Assembly (NCBI GenBank): GCA_029931885.1
Contig: JAOZRJ010000024.1
Location: forward strand, 1 to 11,620
Direction: 5' to 3'
DNA length: 11,620 nt
Source: Candidatus Omnitrophota bacterium
GTDB lineage: Bacteria > Omnitrophota > Koll11 > Zapsychrales > Aceulaceae
Of this stretch, positions 1 through 5,390 are shown in pieces. Made by a program: the position numbers and the translations under genes. Numbering within the stretch: position 1 is the stretch's first letter; every line of letters starts with the position of its first letter. Below the pieces are notes generated by a model, which did no database searches, had not been told where the DNA came from, and was given only the letters and a program-made list of their open reading frames with translations.

Positions 1-102
1 CCTAAACAGGCTTTACGTTACTGGCAGAAATCTTTAGAAATGTTGCCAAATCAAGAAAATATTATTGAAAAAGTAAGCAAGTTGAAACAAAAATTACCTT
101 AA
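1..102 (+). CDS. C-terminal tail of a TPR-like repeat protein (5' end outside window)
   Basis: The first 102 bases are open in frame 1 and end in TAA, giving the last 33 residues of a protein that begins upstream. The visible pattern, Ala-Leu-x-Tyr-Trp-x-Lys-Ser-Leu-Glu followed by Leu-Pro-Asn-Gln-Glu and a Lys-rich amphipathic helix, resembles the end of a tetratricopeptide repeat (A-x2-YW-x-KAL-x-L-x-P-x-N-x2) plus its capping helix. TPR proteins mediate protein-protein contacts; the particular partner cannot be told from this fragment. It lies 16 bases upstream of ispE on the same strand and probably shares its operon. In several phyla a lipoprotein gene sits just before ispE (lolB in gammaproteobacteria, TPR lipoproteins elsewhere), so a TPR lipoprotein is plausible, but no signal sequence is visible here. 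The assignment to TPR is inference from one partial repeat. Confidence 0.5.
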   Translation, partial: PKQALRYWQKSLEMLPNQENIIEKVSKLKQKLP

Positions 103-118
103 AATTAGCAGAGATTTT

Positions 119-976
119 ATGAAAAGCATCGCCCTTTGTTCGCCCGCCAAACTTAACCTTTCTTTACGTGTTGTCAGCAAAAGACCCGACGGATATCATA
201 ACCTTTCAACCCTTTTTGAAAAGATTAATCTTTTCGATAATATTCGCTTGGTCAGAAATGAAAGCGGACGCATTCGTATTTTTTGTTCTGATAAAAATAT
301 TCCTAGAGGGCCGAGAAATCTTGTTTATAAAGCTGCTCAAATGCTGAAAAATGATTTTTGCCATAAAGAAGGAGTTGATATTTATATTACAAAATGTATT
401 CCAGTTGCTGCTGGCTTAGCGGGAGGTTCGAGCAATGCGGCAATAGCCCTTTTAGGGTTAAATAAAATTTGGAAGTTAAGGTTATCTGAGGAACGGCTAG
501 TTTATTATGCTAAAAAGATTGGAAGCGATGTTCCTTTATTTATATATAAGTATACATGGTCTCTAGGTAGAGGGCGCGGAGATAAGCTTAAAAACATCAA
601 TTTAAACAAGAAAATATGGCATATTTTGATTATTCCTAGCATAAAAGTGTATTCAGGCGAGGTGTTTAGGGCATTTAAAATGCAGTTGACAAAAAAGATG
701 GATAATGCTAATATCCTAACTCGCGCTTTGAGAGAAGGGAATTTGAGCCGTGTAGGGCGACTCCTCTCAAATGATTTGGAGGCAGCTATTGTGCATGTCC
801 ATCCACAACTGCTACAAATAAAGAATAATATAGAATTGATTACTGGCCTAAAAATAAGTTTTTCAGGTAGTGGGCCTTCTTTGTTTGGTGTTGTTGATTC
901 AGAGGTAAAAGCGAAGCAGTTAAAAGTTATATTGCTGAAAAGATATAAGCGTGTATTTGCTGTTAGAACGTTGTGA
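119..976 (+). CDS. ispE: 4-diphosphocytidyl-2-C-methyl-D-erythritol kinase (IspE)
   Basis: IspE phosphorylates the 2-hydroxyl of CDP-methylerythritol with ATP in the cytoplasmic MEP pathway to IPP and DMAPP. The 285-residue product has the family's usual length and all hallmark motifs of a GHMP kinase. Near the N-terminus is Pro-Ala-Lys-Leu-Asn-Leu with Lys11, then Asp-Gly-Tyr-His (24-27) for cytidine and substrate binding. The glycine-rich ATP loop, with Gly-Gly-Ser-Ser-Asn-Ala, lies at about 95-108. Gly-Ser-Asp-Val-Pro-Leu-Phe (135-141) carries the catalytic Asp137. Asn-Asp-Leu-Glu is at 218-221 and the C-terminal Ser-Gly-Ser-Gly-Pro-Ser motif at 249-254. The ATG at 119 puts the Ser-Pro-Ala-Lys-Leu motif at the normal distance from the start; only a weak purine-rich site (AGAGA) precedes it. 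The next gene begins 29 bases after the stop. The MEP pathway rather than mevalonate is therefore likely used. Confidence 0.96.
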   Translation: MKSIALCSPAKLNLSLRVVSKRPDGYHNLSTLFEKINLFDNIRLVRNESGRIRIFCSDKNIPRGPRNLVYKAAQMLKNDFCHKEGVDIYITKCIPVAAGLAGGSSNAAIALLGLNKIWKLRLSEERLVYYAKKIGSDVPLFIYKYTWSLGRGRGDKLKNINLNKKIWHILIIPSIKVYSGEVFRAFKMQLTKKMDNANILTRALREGNLSRVGRLLSNDLEAAIVHVHPQLLQIKNNIELITGLKISFSGSGPSLFGVVDSEVKAKQLKVILLKRYKRVFAVRTL

Positions 977-1005
977 AAGTTAGCCTTTAAATAGGAGCAA
1001 CAACA

Positions 1006-1446
1006 ATGGAAATAACAGAAATTAGAGTATTTTTAAAAGGCGGACAAGACAAAAAACTTAAAGCGTATACAACGGTTACTTTTGATAATTGTTTTGTCGT
1101 TCGGAACATAAAGGTTATTCAGTCGACGAGTGGATTTTTTATTGCGATGCCATCGAGAAAAATAAAAGTTCCTTGTTCGAAATGTCATTTTAAGAATGAA
1201 ATTGGAAGTAAGTTTTGTAATCACTGCGGGGCAAGCTTGAGCGTTTCAGACCACGCAACACATAAAGCTGAGGATTCAAAGGCAGAGCATCGAGATATTG
1301 CACACCCTGTTACGAAAGAGTTTCGTGAATATCTTCAAGCCAAGGTTTTAGAGGCGTATCAACAGCAAGCTAAAAATGATTTATCAGGTTCTTCTGAGTC
1401 TCAAGCAGAAGTAGTAGATATTATTCCTGATGAGGAAGATATATAA
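1006..1446 (+). CDS. spoVG: SpoVG-family nucleic-acid-binding regulator with an internal zinc ribbon
   Basis: SpoVG proteins are small DNA- and RNA-binding regulators, best known from Bacillus, Staphylococcus and Listeria. Residues 1-51 match the family N-terminal half: Met-Glu-Ile-Thr-Glu-Ile-Arg at the start, the Phe-Val-Val-Arg-Asn-Ile-Lys-Val-Ile strand at 30-38, and Phe-Ile-Ala-Met-Pro-Ser-Arg-Lys at 45-52. The second half resumes at Arg-Asp-Ile-Ala-His-Pro-Val (96-102) and the C-terminal helix to about 122, then an acidic tail. In ordinary SpoVG these halves are separated by only about six to eight residues. Here about 43 intervene, with a Cys-x2-Cys-x10-Cys-x2-Cys zinc ribbon (Cys57, 60, 71, 74) followed by a charged linker. 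Total length is 146 against about 95 in Bacillus. AGGAG at 993-997 sits 8 bases before the ATG. Its place between ispE and tRNA-Gln/glmU matches the ispE-spoVG-glmU-prs order of Gram-positive genomes. The target nucleic acid is unknown. Confidence 0.88.
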   Translation: MEITEIRVFLKGGQDKKLKAYTTVTFDNCFVVRNIKVIQSTSGFFIAMPSRKIKVPCSKCHFKNEIGSKFCNHCGASLSVSDHATHKAEDSKAEHRDIAHPVTKEFREYLQAKVLEAYQQQAKNDLSGSSESQAEVVDIIPDEEDI

Positions 1447-1462
1447 AGATTTAAAAGGTTAT

Positions 1463-1533
1463 TGCCCGGTGGTGTAATGGCAACACACGAGAATTTGGAT
1501 CTCGTATTTCAGGTTCGAGTCCTGGCTGGGCAG
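1463..1533 (+). tRNA. tRNA-Gln (anticodon UUG)
   Basis: The sequence folds into a complete cloverleaf. The acceptor stem pairs 1463-1469 with 1526-1532 (seven pairs, one G-U). The D stem pairs 1472-1475 with 1483-1486 around a 7-base loop containing GG. The anticodon stem pairs 1488-1492 with 1500-1504, and the loop ATTTGGA places anticodon TTG at 1495-1497. The T stem pairs 1509-1513 with 1521-1525 (one U-G) around TTCGAGT. The discriminator is G at 1533, as in known tRNA-Gln. The CCA end is not encoded (CTG follows), so a CCA-adding enzyme is needed. UUG reads CAA and, by wobble, CAG. The gene lies 16 bases after spoVG and 25 bases before the glmU start, so it is probably cut out of a polycistronic transcript. 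Confidence 0.96.
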
Positions 1534-1545
1534 CTGATTTTTGAT

Positions 1546-1550
1546 AAAGG
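1546..1550 (+). promoter_or_regulatory. Ribosome binding site that fixes the glmU start
   Basis: AAAGG lies 8 bases before the ATG at 1559. An in-frame TTG at 1541 would be a longer start, but it overlaps this site and sits only 8 bases after the tRNA 3' end, with no Shine-Dalgarno sequence outside the tRNA. The ATG at 1559 also gives the normal family N-terminus, a short lead into Leu-Ala-Ala-Gly-Lys-Gly-Thr-Arg-Met. Confidence 0.65.
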
Positions 1551-1558
1551 TTTATAGG

Positions 1559-2818
1559 ATGACCAAGACGAGCATTATTATTTTAGCCGCAGGAAAAGGG
1601 ACTCGGATGAAATCCGAGAAACCAAAAGTTCTGCATAGTGTTTGCGGAAAAGCGGTTATTGATTACGTTGTAGAAACGGCTAAGGCAATAGGGTCGGATA
1701 TCTATGTTGTTTTGGGTCATCAGAGTTTTGTCGTTAGAAGGCATCTTACATCCGGAGTTGTTTCTGTTGTTCAAAAAAAACTTTTAGGAACAGCTGATGC
1801 AATAAAAGCTGTTAAGCCGTATCTTTTGCGATCTATAGGAAATGTTGTGATTTTATCTGGAGATGCACCGCTCTTTAAGAAAAAAACGATTCGCCGACTA
1901 GTTACTGCACACAAAAAGATTGAAGCAGCGTGCACTTTTTTAACGGCAGTGATGGATGAGCCTGAAGGATATGGGCGAGTTATTCGAGACCAATCAAAAA
2001 ACGTTATCAGTATTTGTGAAGAAAAGGATGTGACGAGAGATCAAAAGTTTATTAATGAAATTAATGTTGGCGTTTATTGTTTTAATATTCAAGATTTGCT
2101 TGAAGGCCTGAAAAGAATTTCTATTAATAAAAAGAAAAAAGAATATTATTTAACAGATATTGTTCATATTCTTGTTCAGAAAAAAAAGGTTGTTAAGGGT
2201 GTTTTGTTAAAAGATGCTAGTGAAGGCTTAGGAATTAATACGCGAAAAGATTTAGCTATGGCAAATCAAATTTTACAAAAACGAATTTTAGATAATCTTA
2301 TGGATCAGGGAGTGACGATTGTTGATCCATTGACGACATATATTGATGTTAATGTTAAGATTGGAAAAGATACAACTATTCGTCCTTGCACCGTGATTGA
2401 AAAAGATGTTGTGATTGGCAAAAAATGTACCATTGGACCTTTTTGCCGTATTCGTCCAAAAACACGTATTGGCAACAGCGTTGAAATTGGTAATTTTACG
2501 GAAGTTTCACGATCGACCTTAGGTGAAAAAACATTTATGAAGCATTTTAGTTTTTTAGGCGATACTGATGTTGGGAAGCGTGTTAATATTGGTGCTGGTG
2601 TTGTAACAGCCAATTATGACGGAAAAAATAAAAGCAAGACATCAATTGCAGATGATGCTTTTATTGGATCAGATTCAATTCTTGTTGCTCCTGTAAAGAT
2701 TGGAAAAAAGGCAATGACGGGAGCTGGATGTGTTGTGACAAAAGGAAAAAATATTCCTGATCATAGTGTTGTGGTCGGGATTCCTGGAAGAATTAAATCG
2801 AAAAGGAAAACCAAATGA
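1559..2818 (+). CDS. glmU: Bifunctional GlmU: GlcN-1-P acetyltransferase / GlcNAc-1-P uridylyltransferase
   Basis: GlmU acetylates glucosamine-1-phosphate and then transfers UMP to make UDP-GlcNAc, the cytoplasmic precursor for peptidoglycan and lipid A. The 419-residue product is shorter than the E. coli enzyme (456). The N-terminal nucleotidyltransferase domain (about 1-230) carries Leu-Ala-Ala-Gly-Lys-Gly-Thr-Arg-Met (9-17), Pro-Lys-Val-Leu-His (22-26), Gly-Thr-Ala-Asp-Ala (77-81), Gly-Asp-Ala-Pro-Leu (101-105), Glu154, Asn169 and Asn227. The left-handed beta-helix (about 262-410) has hexapeptide repeats and retains Arg299, catalytic His329, Asn343, Asn352-Tyr353 and Lys358, equivalent to E. 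coli Arg333, His363, Asn377, Asn386-Tyr387 and Lys392. Two sugar-phosphate contacts differ: Lys351 is Ser317 and Tyr366 is Phe332. The last residues, Gly-Ile-Pro-Gly-Arg-Ile, resemble other hexapeptide acyltransferases. The stop overlaps the prs start (ATGA). Uridylyltransferase activity is secure; acetyltransferase is likely but altered at its substrate pocket. Confidence 0.92.
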   Translation: MTKTSIIILAAGKGTRMKSEKPKVLHSVCGKAVIDYVVETAKAIGSDIYVVLGHQSFVVRRHLTSGVVSVVQKKLLGTADAIKAVKPYLLRSIGNVVILSGDAPLFKKKTIRRLVTAHKKIEAACTFLTAVMDEPEGYGRVIRDQSKNVISICEEKDVTRDQKFINEINVGVYCFNIQDLLEGLKRISINKKKKEYYLTDIVHILVQKKKVVKGVLLKDASEGLGINTRKDLAMANQILQKRILDNLMDQGVTIVDPLTTYIDVNVKIGKDTTIRPCTVIEKDVVIGKKCTIGPFCRIRPKTRIGNSVEIGNFTEVSRSTLGEKTFMKHFSFLGDTDVGKRVNIGAGVVTANYDGKNKSKTSIADDAFIGSDSILVAPVKIGKKAMTGAGCVVTKGKNIPDHSVVVGIPGRIKSKRKTK

Positions 2819-3753
2819 ATAATCTAGCTATTATTACAGGAAATGCTAACCCTGAACTGGCAAAAGAAATTTGTCAACATTTAGGAATATTTTTAACCAA
2901 AGCACTTGTTGGTCGTTTTAGTGAGGGAGAAATTCGTGTTCATATTGAAGAAAATGTCAGAGGAAAAGATGTTTTTATTGTTCAGCCAACATGTCGGCCT
3001 GCCAATGATAATTTTATGGAGCTTTTAATTTTAATTGACGCTGTTCGTCGTGCTTCACCAAGAAGAATTACGGCAGTCATGCCTTATTATGGCTATGCTC
3101 GACAAGATCGCAAGGATATGCCTCGTGTTCCTATTACAGCTAAACTTGTTGCCAATTTAATCGCAGGAGCAGGCGCGAATAGAGTTCTTACTATGGATTT
3201 ACATGCAAGCCAGATTCAAGGATTTTTTGATATTCCGGTTGATCATTTGTATGCTCTTAACACAATCTGTGAATATTTTTTAAATAAAAAAATAAAAGAT
3301 TTGGTTGTTGTTTCTCCGGATGTTGGCGGCATTAAAATGGCACGAGCTTATGCGAAAAAATTATCGGCAGGATTAGCTATTGTTGATAAGAGGCGTAACA
3401 GCCCTGAGAAAACAGAAGTGATGCATATTTTAGGTGATATTAAAGGGAAAAGAGTTGTTCTTGTTGATGATATTGTTGCTACGGCGGGTTCTCTGGTTGA
3501 AGCAATTGAAGAGTTGGAAAAAAGAGGCGTTGCTGAAGTATTTGCGGCTACTAGCCATGGTGTATTATCCGGAGACGCTGTTAAACGAATTGAAGATTGT
3601 AAAGCTTTAAGCGAGCTTATTATCACGAATAGCATTCCTTTTGCAGATGTTGAAACGCATCCAAAAATAAAAGTTTTAAGCGTTGCACCTTTATTGGCAG
3701 AGGCTATAAAAAGAACCCATAACGAAGAATCGATCAGTTGTTTGTTCGATTAA
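2815..3753 (+). CDS. prs: Ribose-phosphate pyrophosphokinase (PRPP synthetase)
   Basis: Prs transfers pyrophosphate from ATP to ribose-5-phosphate, making PRPP for purine, pyrimidine, NAD, His and Trp synthesis. At 312 residues it has the class I length. Visible motifs are Phe-Ser-Glu-Gly-Glu-Ile-Arg (35-41), Gln-Pro-Thr (57-59), the Pro-Tyr-Tyr-Gly-Tyr-Ala-Arg-Gln-Asp-Arg-Lys ATP site (90-100), Asp-Leu-His130, Ser-Pro-Asp-Val-Gly-Gly (167-172) and the catalytic flexible loop with Asp-Lys-Arg-Arg (191-194; Lys192 and Arg194 match E. coli Lys194 and Arg196). The PRPP loop reads Val-Asp-Asp-Ile-Val-Ala-Thr-Ala-Gly-Ser (217-226). Its two leading Asp are kept, but the third Asp of the common Asp-Asp-x-x-Asp-Thr motif is Ala222. 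The start overlaps the glmU stop by four bases, indicating translational coupling. prs next to rplY and pth is a widespread order. Confidence 0.95.
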   Translation: MNNLAIITGNANPELAKEICQHLGIFLTKALVGRFSEGEIRVHIEENVRGKDVFIVQPTCRPANDNFMELLILIDAVRRASPRRITAVMPYYGYARQDRKDMPRVPITAKLVANLIAGAGANRVLTMDLHASQIQGFFDIPVDHLYALNTICEYFLNKKIKDLVVVSPDVGGIKMARAYAKKLSAGLAIVDKRRNSPEKTEVMHILGDIKGKRVVLVDDIVATAGSLVEAIEELEKRGVAEVFAATSHGVLSGDAVKRIEDCKALSELIITNSIPFADVETHPKIKVLSVAPLLAEAIKRTHNEESISCLFD

Positions 3754-3800
3754 AAATTAAAAAATAGAGTAGACTGAAGAAAAAGGCGGTAGATTAAAAA

Positions 3801-4499
3801 ATGGAAGAAATTAAATTAGATGTTCAAATTAGAAAAGAATTAGGAAAACAAAATTTACAAAAAGTTCGAAAAGAAGATTACATTCCTTCGGTTGTGTATG
3901 GAGGAAAGGAAGAGTCTTTGACAATCAAAGTTGATCGCAGAACGTTTAATCGTCTTGAGAGAGCGCATCGAGGGGAAAGCGTTGTTCTTCATTTAAGCAT
4001 TTTGGATGGAGAGAAAAAGCTTAAAGATTTTCCGTCAATTATTAAAGAAATTCAGCATCATCCAGTGAGTGATAGAATTTTACATATTGATTTTACTCGC
4101 ATTTCTTTAACTGAAGAAATTGAGGTTAAGATTCCTATCGTAGCGCAAGGAGAAGCTGTTGGCGTTAAAAAAGACGGAGGCACTGTTGATCATCATCTTC
4201 GGGAACTTGATGTTGTATGTCTTCCGATGAAAATCCCTCAAAATATAGAGATCGACATTTCTAGCTTAGAAATCCATGATGCGGTTCATGTTAAGGATCT
4301 TGTTTTGCCAGAGGGAGTTATTACAAATCATGATCAGGAAGAAGTTGTCCTTTCTGTTGCACCACCAATGAAAGAAATCGAAGAGGAGCCGGCTGAAGAG
4401 GAAGCTTCTGTAGAGCCTGAGGTCGTAAAAGAAAAGAAAGAAGATCAGGAAGAAGCTTCAGGCGAATCGGCATCTGAAAAAGAAAAAACAGAAGGATAA
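3801..4499 (+). CDS. rplY: 50S ribosomal protein L25, long CTC/TL5 type with acidic tail
   Basis: This protein binds 5S rRNA in the large subunit; the long two-domain form is also called CTC, a general stress protein in Bacillus. Residues 1-98 form the L25 domain, recognisable from the early Arg-Lys-Glu-Leu-Gly-Lys, Ile-Pro-Ser-Val-Val-Tyr-Gly-Gly (28-35), and Ile-Gln-His-His-Pro-Val-Ser-Asp-Arg with His-Ile-Asp-Phe (84-98). Residues 100-187 form the TL5 C-terminal beta domain, with Ile-Pro-Ile-Val-Ala-Gln-Gly-Glu-Ala-Val-Gly-Val (111-122) and the closing Glu-Glu-Val-Val-Leu-Ser-Val. Residues 191-232 are a Glu/Lys-rich low-complexity tail that is probably disordered. AAGGCGG at 3783-3789 gives a good ribosome binding site for the ATG. 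The 47-base gap from prs is one of the longest in the window but holds no clear promoter or terminator. pth follows three bases after the stop. Confidence 0.93.
   Translation: MEEIKLDVQIRKELGKQNLQKVRKEDYIPSVVYGGKEESLTIKVDRRTFNRLERAHRGESVVLHLSILDGEKKLKDFPSIIKEIQHHPVSDRILHIDFTRISLTEEIEVKIPIVAQGEAVGVKKDGGTVDHHLRELDVVCLPMKIPQNIEIDISSLEIHDAVHVKDLVLPEGVITNHDQEEVVLSVAPPMKEIEEEPAEEEASVEPEVVKEKKEDQEEASGESASEKEKTEG
4491..4496 (+). promoter_or_regulatory. Ribosome binding site for the pth TTG start
   Basis: GAAGGA lies 6 bases before TTG at 4503 and overlaps the end of rplY. It supports the non-ATG start, after which the product immediately shows the family N-terminus Leu-Ile-Val-Gly-Leu-Gly-Asn-Pro-Gly. 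No in-frame ATG occurs before that motif. Confidence 0.6.
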
Positions 4500-4502
4500 T
4501 TA

Positions 4503-5096
4503 TTGTCAGACAGCTATCTTATTGTTGGATTAGGAAATCCTGGCACAGAATATGGGTGGACGCGACATAATTTTGGATTTTTGGTTGTTTCAAAATTAGC
4601 TGAACAAAATAATATAAAATTTGTAAGGAGCTCAAAGTATCAGGGCTTTATTGGTCGGGGAACAATAGGAGGAAAAGATGTTTCGTTATTGTTGCCTCAG
4701 ACATATATGAATTGTTCGGGTGTTTCGGTTCGAAAGATTATTGGGGATAAAAAATTTGTTCTTTTGAAAGTTTTAATTGTTTGTGATGATTTTCATGTTG
4801 ATTTTGGTTCCCTTCGTATAAGAAAAAAGGGAAGCGCTGGGGGGCACAACGGGCTAGTATCAATTATTGATCAATTAGGGACGCAGGATTTCGCGCGGCT
4901 ACGTGTTGGTATCGGAACACCTAAAGGAAAAAAACAAACAACAGATTTTGTTCTTTCAAATTTTAGTGCGCGAGAAAGAAAACAGTTAGAATTATATATA
5001 CAAAATGCCGTGGATTGTTGTTCTGCATTTTTGGCAGCAGGGATAAATCAGGCAATGGCCACATTTAACAAAAGGAATAAAAATGACGAAGTATGA
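4503..5096 (+). CDS. pth: Peptidyl-tRNA hydrolase
   Basis: Pth cleaves the ester bond of peptidyl-tRNAs that drop off ribosomes, recycling tRNA in the cytoplasm. The 197-residue product has the bacterial length. It shows Val-Gly-Leu-Gly-Asn-Pro-Gly (8-14, Asn12), Thr-Arg-His-Asn-Phe-Gly (20-25) with the catalytic His22, Pro-Gln-Thr-Tyr-Met-Asn (65-70, Asn70), Cys-Asp-Asp-Phe (94-97) with the His-activating Asp95, and Gly-Ser-Ala-Gly-Gly-His-Asn-Gly-Leu (110-118, Asn116). Arg-Leu-Arg-Val-Gly-Ile-Gly follows. All residues known to matter in E. coli Pth are kept. Translation starts at TTG, only three bases after rplY, and the 3' end overlaps rpsF by 14 bases, so expression is likely coupled on both sides. 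The TTG start may keep its level below that of the ribosomal proteins (inference). Confidence 0.96.
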   Translation: MSDSYLIVGLGNPGTEYGWTRHNFGFLVVSKLAEQNNIKFVRSSKYQGFIGRGTIGGKDVSLLLPQTYMNCSGVSVRKIIGDKKFVLLKVLIVCDDFHVDFGSLRIRKKGSAGGHNGLVSIIDQLGTQDFARLRVGIGTPKGKKQTTDFVLSNFSARERKQLELYIQNAVDCCSAFLAAGINQAMATFNKRNKNDEV

Positions 5097-5370
5097 ATTA
5101 GTTGTTATCCTGGATGCACATTCAAATCAGGAAGAAAAAGAAACCATTATTAAGCAAACGGCTGATGCGATTGCAAAGGGTGGCGGAAAAGTAATTAATA
5201 GCCAGGTTTGGCTTGAGAAACATAAGCTTACTTTTAAAATTAAGCGCCGGACAGAAGGAACATATTATTTGATTAATTTTGAATGTGCTTCATCTGCGAC
5301 GCCTAAAATTAGACAAATTTTAAGCACGAATGAAGATATTCTTCGTTCTGCAATAACAAAGATTGAGTAA
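5083..5370 (+). CDS. rpsF: 30S ribosomal protein S6
   Basis: S6 binds the central domain of 16S rRNA as a heterodimer with S18. The 95-residue product is the normal length. It begins with the typical Tyr-Glu-Leu-Val-Val-Ile-Leu-Asp, has the Val-Trp-Leu-Glu-Lys-His-Lys-Leu-Thr-Phe-Lys-Ile-Lys strand at 42-54 and Gly-Thr-Tyr-Tyr-Leu-Ile-Asn-Phe at 59-66, and closes with Asn-Glu-Asp-Ile-Leu-Arg (82-87). It starts inside the last codons of pth (14-base overlap, different frame), with AAAGG at 5071-5075 as ribosome binding site. That leaves no separate leader for the S6:S18 feedback RNA structure reported upstream of rpsF in many bacteria. It heads the S6-SSB-S18-L9-DnaB cluster. Confidence 0.95.
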   Translation: MTKYELVVILDAHSNQEEKETIIKQTADAIAKGGGKVINSQVWLEKHKLTFKIKRRTEGTYYLINFECASSATPKIRQILSTNEDILRSAITKIE

Positions 5371-5390
5371 GAGGGAAGAAGGGGGAGTTT

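Noticed and set aside
686..714. TTGACA with a 17-base spacer to TAATAT inside ispE, a possible internal promoter for spoVG
   Set aside because: The -35 is perfect but the -10 matches only four of six bases, the site lies about 290 bases from the next start, and such matches are common by chance in AT-rich coding sequence.
1442..1447. TATAAA at the end of spoVG as a -10 box for tRNA-Gln
   Set aside because: No acceptable -35 element lies 16-18 bases upstream, so a separate tRNA promoter cannot be supported.
1537..1541. T-run just after the tRNA as a terminator
   Set aside because: Only five T residues and no GC-rich hairpin other than the tRNA itself; glmU follows at once.
2305..2613. Minus-strand open frame opposite glmU
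   Set aside because: It lies wholly within strong GlmU coding sequence and its product has no recognisable features; it mirrors the repeat codons of the beta-helix.
3728..3751. Inverted repeat AATCGA...TCGATT at the end of prs as a terminator
   Set aside because: The stem is only six pairs with a 12-base loop, AT-rich, and is followed by A-rich rather than T-rich sequence.
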